In this document: positions 43,101-53,050 of the stretch, one piece after another
Layout: each line of letters begins with the position of its first letter
Position numbering within the stretch: position 1 is the stretch's first letter
Assembly (NCBI GenBank): GCA_032718565.1
Contig: JAVGVS010000779.1
Location: 41,065-105,064 of the forward strand
DNA length: 64,000 bases
Direction of reading: 5' to 3'
Source of the DNA: Distichodus sexfasciatus
Lineage: Eukaryota > Chordata > Actinopteri > Characiformes > Distichodontidae
Made by a program: the position numbers and the translations under genes
Notes under the pieces: generated by a model
What the model was told of the DNA's origin: nothing
What the model saw: the letters and a program-made list of their open reading frames with translations, nothing else
Databases searched by the model: none

Positions 43101-46100
43101 GGACTCCTCCCTTGGTCTGGGCTGGGATCTTACAGTATGTTAACATTTGTGACCCTCCACGGCAAAACCAGTCGCTTTCTCAAATGTTCAAAATGAGTTA
43201 TGCTTTCATGAAAGAGCATAAATCAAGCTTCAAACGATACCTATATGGAACAATGGGACGCATATATGACTGAGATATCAACATTCAGAGTCGGGTTTCT
43301 CCTGTCACGCTAAGTGAGAAACGGAGAAATTGTCATTTAATCGCCGAGCACTCACAGACGCTTTTGGTGCGTCAGCGCTACGCAGATTTACGGTAGTCTA
43401 CGCTGCATCGCCAGCCACACGGATAACACCGCGCGTGAAGGTTAACTGAACTCGAGACGGAGATAGATTCCGAGAAATATCTTCACGCATTAGTCAACCA
43501 GTGGATTTTAATGTGAAATATTGAAGAGAGCTGTCAAAACACAAACTTTAACATTCTGCTGGAATTGAATTCCTCACCTCAAGAAAGTCACGTTTTTAGG
43601 ATGGAAAGGGTAAGTTTTTCAGCCAGATTTATTCACAGCAGTACAGTATAGACCTTCCACTGTTTCAAAACACTAAAAACAAAAAATCCAGTACCTACCC
43701 ATTTAACATAAACACTAGTTTTTCTCAGAAACCTCCGCTGCGACTGGTTTTGCCGTGGAGGGTCAGATATATTAGTGATAAAAGGTAGGGTTTTCAGTAG
43801 GATGTCCACACCACATAGATTTAGAGATTATAGACAGCATGCATGGGTAGACGGATGGAAGGATGGGTGGTTGGATGGGTAGATGGATAGAGGGACAGGT
43901 AGATGGATGGATGGATGGATGGATGGGCGGGCGGGTGGATGAATGAATGGAAGGAAAGATGGACGGGTGGATGGATGAATGGCAGGACAGAGAGGCAGAT
44001 GGATAAAACGAAAAGAAGATAAGAAAAATACTTAATAGATAAGAATATTTGGGAATATTTGGGATACCTCTAGTTCCTAGTATATTTAAATTTCTTTGGG
44101 ATGTCTCTTGCTCTCAGACTTTTTCTCAAAGTTTTGCCCTCTTTTTATAAATTACAATATATTTTGACATATTTTGAAATTCCTCTGATTCTCAATCGTT
44201 TTTTCTGTAGGCCCCCTTTTTGTATATGTTTTTGGGATTATTTAGAATGCTCAGTTTCCAAAGTGTTTTCTGAAGACGACTTGGAAATTTATTGTGACAG
44301 CTCATCTTCCCAAAGTTTTTTTTTTCCCTGCAGCTCCTCTTTTCATTACATTCATTACTCCTTATATTTGGGGAATATATTACATACTTCGTTTCCCAAA
44401 CCTTTCCTGCAGGTAAATTTGGTCATCTTTTTGAATACCTCTGCCGTCTAAACCTTTTCTGCAGCAATATTTTTCAGCCCTCTGAGTACAGCACCTTCTC
44501 CCCGCGTCCAGTTTTAGTCACCACATCCATAATTAGGTGGTACTCGTTACACGCTGACCCTCGTGGACGTAAACTCTTGATCCTCGCGCGTTCAGCAGGA
44601 GGTGGGGGGGAGGTCTCTCGCACCATCGCCACTCTGGACTGTACTGTTAAAACCTGAGGTGTTAAAATAGCCGCCTGCACTCGAACTGGGGTGGACTGAG
44701 AGCTGAGTGGCCGCTTTACCCCGAGTGGGAAGGGAAGAGAAGGTGTTGATGAAAGACGTAGACGTATGATCAAACTCACGTTCCTCCCCACCTCAGATAG
44801 AGTCACGCAGGATGTTGCCACAGTCTACATGCGCTTAGGACCAGAGCCTGACTTTTAAAATAACAGCAGTTTTTAAAAATTATTATATTTTGAGGTGTAA
44901 AACCGAATTGACACCCTGTCGACTCTTGCCAGATTGACAACGATGATCCACTGTGGCGTGGGAGCAGATGAAAGGAGTTTAGTTTTTTTTTTAGGAAAAC
45001 ATAGTGACTGTCGTCTAGCTTTTTCAAAATATAAGCCATTAAATCTCATGAAGGGCCGTGGTTTTGTAGCAGCAGTCGTGTAATGATTAGAGAGGAGAGT
45101 AATTCTCCCCAAAATTCAGTTTAAGATGATATTTAAAATAGTTATGGAAAGTATTAACAGAATTATTCATTAAAAAGTATCAGAATTTTATAAATAATCA
45201 AAGTAATTGTCATGGACAAGATTGGATCAGTTACGCTCTGAACGCTGGTTATGATTAATTCTGGATTAATTGCCCGGCGCTGTTCCAGCCACAATGAAGC
45301 TATTAAAGTTGGCTTTAGGGGACAAGACATGAACACAGAGTGGGCAAAAGTGTTTTTTTTTTTTATGGCTAAGAGAGTCTTTAAGAATGGTTAATATAAT
45401 TTTTTAATATTTAAACAACTGGCGGACAAATTATATCCATGACGCTCTCCACCATGTCTGTGCCGATAATGCGAGTGCTCATTAATCTCTGTAAGGGTCT
45501 GCTGTCTTGTTTTTTATTAGATATGTTGCTCTGGACAGTCCCTGTTATAGGAACAACGGCACGATTTATCCACCGCGGCCGGGCACGGCGGGGCAAAATG
45601 AAACGACCAATTTCTCTGGGCGGATGCAGCAGCTCTTTATTTCACAGTGACCAAGTTAGATTCTGGAGGATATATGGGGAGTAAATGGAGTTGCAGCACG
45701 ATATGTTGTTATATCGACGCACCGTAGGACGACTCGACGCCTGTCGACGTCACAGTTCAGGAGCCGATCGATATGAGTCATTACAATATGATGTCTGATC
45801 AGTGGTTTCATTTTGGGTCGTTGCTGTGAGGTTCGTCGATCTCTGAATCGATGTACGTTGTCATATTGTTACACCCCTTTTATTTTCTGTTCTTAATATT
45901 TATCACAATATAAACGTACTTACCTGGCAGGAGTGATACCATGATCAAGAAGGTGGTGGTTCATTTGTGTCTGCACACACTTCGGTTGACTGACCGCCGC
46001 AAATTCCTCAGATGTGAGAATCTCGACTGCATAGTTTCTGGTAGTGGGGGACTGTGTTCACGCTGTCCACTGATTTTTTGGGGCCAGATGGTGGTGTAAC

Positions 46101-49100
46101 AGTAGGTTGTTTGCTTGCATCAGAAGGTCACGTAGGCTGGGTTCAAACTTCGGTCTACAGATCAATATTGATTTCGCTCAAAAAATACGTTTATCGACAA
46201 AAATTGGTGAACGATTTTTTCCTGCGTTAAGGCGCTACCTCGCGACTGCCAAGGAGAGCTTATAAAAACGCGGAGACCGGGCGTAAACTCAAACCAAATA
46301 GAGCCATGGCTGAAGCTGCTCAGCTCAAATCACCGTCTGGCCTAATTGTATAACCAAGCAAAACTAGTATTGACGCAAAGAAATCTCTAAATAAATCAAT
46401 ATCGAATCGAGAATTGAATCGGAGCATGACCTTGTGAATCGGAATCAATCGACGAAATCAGCAACGATACTCCAGCCCTAGTCACCGTTCAATCCCAGGA
46501 TAGGTAAACGTACTCACTGAGGTACCTGGCGAGGCACTGTCCTCTCTCGAACTGATCCCCGCTCCATGTCAGCTGCCCACTGGATGGGTCAAATGCAGAG
46601 GTCACATTTTGTTGTGGTGCACTGTGTACACTCACTTTCACCCTACATTTTGTCGTTTGTACTGACCGTCTTTGTTACTAATTTACATGGAGTAAAAGTG
46701 ATGGTCATTGTCATTGTCAGGCCTTGGTTTCAGCTGTATGCCCCTGCCGGAAAAAGTGGCAATATCGTGGCTAAATGTCAGGGGACAAAATAATGTGGTA
46801 GAAAAAGGGGAGGATAGAGAGTTTGATCATGCGTCTGTGGGGAGGAGCGCAGTTTTGGCGGGCACAACGCCAGTGTGAGAGAGAGAAGGGTAGCAAGGAA
46901 ATCCTTTGCCGCTACAAATGTCACATCATTAACTCCTGTGAGTCGAGGCCGTCAAGGATCAAGTGTCCATCTGATTGGCTTTTCAGGTTCGCTCCTTTAA
47001 CTCAGTCAGCTCCCACGCTCCAGTGGCTTTTGCTCGTGCTGGAAAGAGACGGGCCACGAATTCCACCAAACAAAATCACTGCCAATCTGGACACTCCCTC
47101 CCCTTCCCCAGGCTTACGGAGATAAAGAGCTGATATAAAGAGAATATTAAAAGTGATATACAAAAGGCATCTCTCTGAGATGAAAGGACAGCAAACTGAA
47201 GCCGATAAAACGATCTCAATTAAACATGGCACGATACCACTTTATGTCCGATACGATACAAATCTGAAGCCATCTCCAAGTCTTTTTTAAGCAGAAAACC
47301 GTAAACAATACTTTCAAAAAATGTTTCAATAGTTATGTGCAGTAAACTCGTATTGCTGATATTATTGCCACGCCGTTTATTGTCCCGCCTTTGGCGCGTA
47401 TCACTGTAACGCCGCTTCTGGCTATTAAACGACAGAGTGATGGAGAATCACAATTTGCAAAGAAGTATATTCAACAAGTTCTGTAACAAGTGCAGTTGTT
47501 TGTCATCTTTTTTGAAATCACCAGCACCATTTTATCAGCAGTAAACGCCGGTTTTATCGTCCCGTCCCTTACGAGAACGCAGTGCTGTCACAGTGTCCAA
47601 GACAAATGTCAGTGGGAGTGTATCTGTGTGTGTTTATCTGCGTCAAAGCTGGTGAGAGTGTGTTTTCTGCATAAAGGACGTCCAGGCCTTGTTGAGTTGC
47701 ACCTGTGAGAGACGGAGAGCTGGATGAGGGCCATGGATGTAAGCCCAGAGGAAGTGAGAGGAATTTTGATGTACACTGGTTTATCTGTGCGAATGTAACC
47801 TTCCCGCTGACAGCCGTTTGCCAGTTGATTAGAATACGACTTTGGCTAAAGTCACTGGAGTTATGACGCGCTGACAAAGTTGATGGAGTAAAAATATCAA
47901 ATGTCTTTCTGTCATGAAAAATGTCATGAAGAATTTATAGATTTCAAATGTCTAATTAAGCAGGAAAATTAAGAAACATTAACAGAAAATTACGATAACA
48001 TAAGCCAAATCAGTTACAATATAACTGTTATATTTTACATCGTAATGATTATACATATTATACATGAACATCAAATAAAAATTGCTGGTTTATGGGCGTG
48101 AATTTGCCAACCATTTCCACAGTTGAGCTAGGAGCACAGTTTCATGATGGGATGATTGGATCCAAATATGAGATCTAGCAACATTTCAGTACTAATGTTA
48201 GATATATACAGGAATTTAAATAAGTAATTATGCAAATATCCACAGAGAACACATTAAAAAGCATTAAACATAAAAATTGCATTATTTCAAATTACATTAT
48301 AATCATTATATATTCTTGATGTATGATTATATACAGTATATGTATTTATACATTACATTTAATTACTGTAATTATGAATTAATGAAAAGTGTTAATATGC
48401 AACTTTATACATATAAATTGAATAACACAGATATGTACATATTAATCTATCTATATTTGATCTTAACATTATGCATCTAATAATAGAGGAGGAAAATATG
48501 TATATTTACGAATGTTGCACCACTTGACTTTTAAAGTTAAAAACACAGTTAAAATGTGAATTTAAACACAATATTTATCTAATGAGACTTGTTTAAACAC
48601 ATTTTTCCAAACTCGTTTGGCTCCATTTAAGAAATCCAAATCCGAAATGTTGGAGCTTTATTTCTCATTGACTCGTATCACACAAAGCCCTGCCTCCTTC
48701 AGCTTGACTGAGGAGCTGGTTTAAACTCAATTCAGCACTGATTCGGGAAAGTGCAGTTAGTAGTGCTCCAGCAGCAAAACTGATGGAGGAACATATTAGT
48801 AATTTTTAATGTGGTTTAATTCACAAGCAGGAAGGACATAATTACGTTGGCTCAATGCAGATTGAGTGACTTGGCTTTTAACCTGATTTTCCTTCTTCCC
48901 GCTCGTCTGAAACGATTGACGGGAAGCCTCGAGTTTTCCTCTCTGCCAAACGATCCGTCAGTCAAGTCCATAAAAGAGTAGAGCATTAGCGCTTGATTTG
49001 GCTTTCTTATGACTGTGCTGCAATTCTGGCTGGCAGGCAACGCCGCTGCTCGTGCCAGCAGGCCGCTGATGGAGGTTTCCGCCGCGTGATGGATGTCCAT

Positions 49101-52100
49101 GTCGTTTACATACAGCATTTAGCAGACGCTCTTATCCAGAGCGACGTACATCACTATGTCTGTTCTTCAGCACAACGCAGCTGGTAGTGTAACAATTAGC
49201 GGGGAGGTCGCTGGTTTGAATTCCAGGACACGAGGACTCGAGCCCAAAGACCCGAGGACTCTACTTGTGTACAAAATAATTGCTCATTAATCGTAATCGT
49301 GATAAAATGTTCGGCCTAACTGTGATATTGATTTGAGGTTGTATCATCCAGCTCTAGTATGACGTTTCCTCTAAAGCTTTCGGTCTCCTTCTCGACTGGC
49401 ACTAGAGCCAAGATGCATGGATGGATGAGAGGATGGATGGAGGGATGGCAGGATGGACGGAGGGATGGCAGGAGGGATGGCAGGATGGATGAGGATGAGA
49501 GGATGGATGGTGGGATGAGAGAATGGATGGTGGGATGGCAGGATGGAGGGAGGGATGGCAGGATGGAGGGAGGGATGGGAGGATGGAGGGAGGGATGGAG
49601 GATGATGGAAGGGTAAGAGGATGGACGGTGGGATGGCAGGATGGACGGTGGGATGAGAGAATGGACGGTGGGATGGCACGATGGATGGAGGGATGAGAGG
49701 ATGGATGGTGGGATGGATGGAGGGATGGCAGGATGGATGGTGGATGGATGGATGGATGGAGGGATGAGAGGATGGAGGATGGAGAGGATGGATGGAGGGA
49801 TGAGAGCTTGGATGCATGGTAGGGATGAGAGGATGATGAGGGATGGTTGATGGATGGGAGGGGATGATGGTGGGGGAAGAGAGGATGGGAGGAGGGATGG
49901 CAAGATGGACGGTGGGATGGCAGGATGGCAGGATGGACGGTGGGATGGACGGTGGGATGGCAGGATAGACGTGGGATGAGAGAATGGATTTAGAGATGGC
50001 AGTGATGGATGGAGGATGAGAAGGATTGATGGGATGATGGAAGGATGGCAGGAGTGATGGGGAAGGATGATGTTGGAGGGGATGAGAGGATGGATGGAGG
50101 GATGAGAGCTTGGATGCATGGTGGGATGAGAGGATGGATGGAGAGGATGGATGGAGGGATGGCAGGATGGATGGAGGGATGGATGGTGGGAAGAGAGGAT
50201 GGGAGGAGGGATGGCAGGATGGATGGAGGGATGAGAGGATGGATGGAGGGATGGAGGGATGGATGGAGGATGGATGGGTAAGGGAAATAGAGAGGGAGGA
50301 GGGGATGGAAGAAGTGAATTTATAATAGAGGATGGATGGTGGGATGAGAGGATGGATGGTTGTATCGTCCAGCTCTACTATGACGTTTCCTCTAAAGCTC
50401 CCGGTCTCCTTCTCAGCTGGCATTCGAGCCAAGATGGATGGAGGGATGAGAGGATGGATGGAGGGATGAGGTCGGGGCGTGAGGAGGAGGAGGAGAGGTG
50501 TGAGGGACAGTTTATCATAAAGCCATTACCTTCCTAATAAGGGTGATGAATATTGGCGGGTTGCAGGGAGGCTGCGTTATGGATATATATCACGAGGAAG
50601 TGTGGAGATGGAACAGCTGTGAGGAGGAAGCATGGCGTCGGAGCAGATGTTCAGTTTTTAAACCGACATCAATTTTTTTCGATATTTGAGTTTTTTGCGT
50701 TGTTTTGGTGTGCAGTTATAAAATGTTATTAAATTATACTTATCTCAATACTCGGATTCCATATGGGACTTCCATACCAGTCTTTCTATCTTTTTATCTC
50801 TTCTTGCATTTCTTCTTCTCTTTCATCCATCCATTCTCTTCTCTCAATTAATTTTTTCTTTCTTTCTCATTACACTCTTTCTTTCTCTCCTCTCACTACT
50901 TTGTCTTCTTTCTCTTCTTTTTCTCTCACTCTCAATTTTTTTCTCTCACTGCTCCTTTTCTCTCTCTGTCTCTCACTCTTCTCAGCTTTTTCACTCTCTG
51001 TCTCTCACTCTTTCACTCTCTCACTTGTTCTTTCCTTTTTTTCTCTCACTTTCTCTCATCCATCCATCCTCTCTTTCTCACTCTCTTTCTCTGTCTTTCT
51101 TTATTTTTTCCATCCTTCCATTCTCTCTCTACCTTTCTTTCTTTTTTCTTTGTCTCTTAATAAAGACTTGAGACTCGACACTACACTTATACAGAGTCTC
51201 CTCCTCAAACGACAGGCCAGATTATTAATTAAACACTGATGTCAGATCAGTATTCGGGATCAACCCAGACACACAGCATGAGTATCGGTGCATCCCTAGG
51301 TCTCTGACACCAGCTGTAGTCATGGTATTTAACCTGTTATAACACTGAATTTTCTCCCTTTCTTTTGTGTTTCCCTTCAGTCGGCGTCAACATGTTCTAC
51401 CTGTGCCTGATCGTCTACCTGTACGGAGATTTGGCCATCTACGCCGCCGCCGTGCCCATGTCCCTGATGGAGGTGGCCTGGTGAGTTCCTCCGGCTCCCC
51501 GTCCTTCTCCTAAAAAGACGTCCCGCTCCGGCCCCTCTGACCAGTCCTTGACCGTGTTTATGTGGATATCGTGTGTCCGTATTAGCAGCTAATGGACATG
51601 GTTGTAGTTTTTGGCTTCCGTCCAGCCACAAGGGGGTTCGTGAGTGTCCTGTTTCTCCTCCGCCTCCTCAAAGACGTCTCACGCTGTAAAAACTGTAGAT
51701 GATGGAAATGACCTTAATTAGGGCTGGACTTCAATTAGCCTTAATTTGTTTTGGTTTAGTTGGAGGCACGAGGCCGAACACTTAAAGCTTTAATACTGAA
51801 GTAACAGGAAATAAAACTCCTTCAAATAAGACACAAGACAAAGAGGAGAGCTTAAATATCACACGTCATTATAGACAAAATGAAATGAGAGTCGGTAGCA
51901 CACGACAGGTCAGCTTTTGGTGGCCGAGTTGAGGACAGTGGTCCCTTTTCATATTTGAGTTTATCTACAATGATAGGGTTATTATGTGATATTTAACCCT
52001 GCTCTACTCCCCTCTTTGTCTTGTGTTTCTTGATCTTTTGAGGAGATGCTGTAAATTCCTATAACTCAGTTGGTGGTGTAGGGTGGTCAGTTCAAGTCCC

Positions 52101-53019
52101 GGACTGGTAAAGGTACCACTGAGGTACTCATAAGCAGGGTACCATCCCCAAGCACTGTGTGCCCTGTGTGGTCTGGTGTGTTCACAATGACAAATAATAA
52201 CTCATTAAAGTACTTGCTCCTGGTGTAGTACTAATCTCTATGAGACGTTGTCTTTATGTTCGCAGTCACCAAATGTTCACTACATGTTAGTCATTACTGG
52301 CTCAGTGTTTTGGCAAATCACTGGTAAATACATTTGCCACTAACAATTTGTCATTGTTGCCAGAACTTTGCTCCGCGTTTATCACTAGTAACTGACAATA
52401 GCAAACTTGTAACAACATATTCTCCACTGTTTACCACAAATTAACCACAAACCTGCCACATTTTGTTTTTGTAAAGTAAAACCACATTTAGAAATGGCAT
52501 CATATTTAAAACTGTAAGTGCACTGTTAACATCAGATTGTACTGCAGTAGAGCCCTAATGATTAAGATACAAAGATATAAACGAAGAAAATGTCAGTTCT
52601 AAGTGACTTACAGAAGACAAAAACCCCACACGGGGTCAGCAGTCAGCAAACCAAGATTCAAAAGCCGGGCAGTACAAGAAGTAATCAGAAAACCAATAAA
52701 CAGTCAAAAAGTTGGAGAGCAAAACAGAAAAGATGAGACTCAACTGTACTGGGCAGATCATCTAAACATGAGAAGAGTCCATGAGTTTGTAATGGGGTGA
52801 AAAGGTGGAGTTTGGGGTGTAATGGTTCCAAAAGGCAGAAATCAAGGTCTGAGCTCGAGTCAACCTGCTGCCGTGCTCTGTATTTGGTAAATATTAGACT
52901 TGAGGAGGTTTCCTCATTTACATCTTTAATATCGCAGTATAAATGCTCAAAGCTTCAAACCAAAACAGTACATTTTATTTCAATATAATTTCTTCTCAGT
53001 TTTAGCCATTTTTCTTTGC

Positions 53020-53050
<31 letters not shown>

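Larger units (their letters stand above)
41828..51380. other. tmem104: tmem104 intron 6 (9.6 kb), contents
   Basis: No exon found. It holds a repeat of unknown class (42715-43140, perhaps related to 52580-52900), the MITE 43150-43764, GGAT arrays (43848-44010, 49408-50470), a SINE interrupted by another repeat (46085-46640), a SINE-like fragment (49115-49150) and a pyrimidine tract (50775-51155). 44010-46080 and 46700-49100 hold AT-rich sequence and scattered degenerate hAT-like pieces (45690-45880, 47226-47360) only. Confidence 0.55.

Noticed and set aside
49316..50432. Minus-strand open frames of 267 and 353 codons, rich in Ser, Pro, His and Ile
   Set aside because: They are translations of the GGAT minisatellite, which rarely makes stop codons on that strand; there is no domain, splice context or non-repeat coding sequence.
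50763..51239. 158-codon frame rich in Ser, Leu and Phe
   Set aside because: Pyrimidine-rich tract in a tmem104 intron; the true exon starts at 51381.
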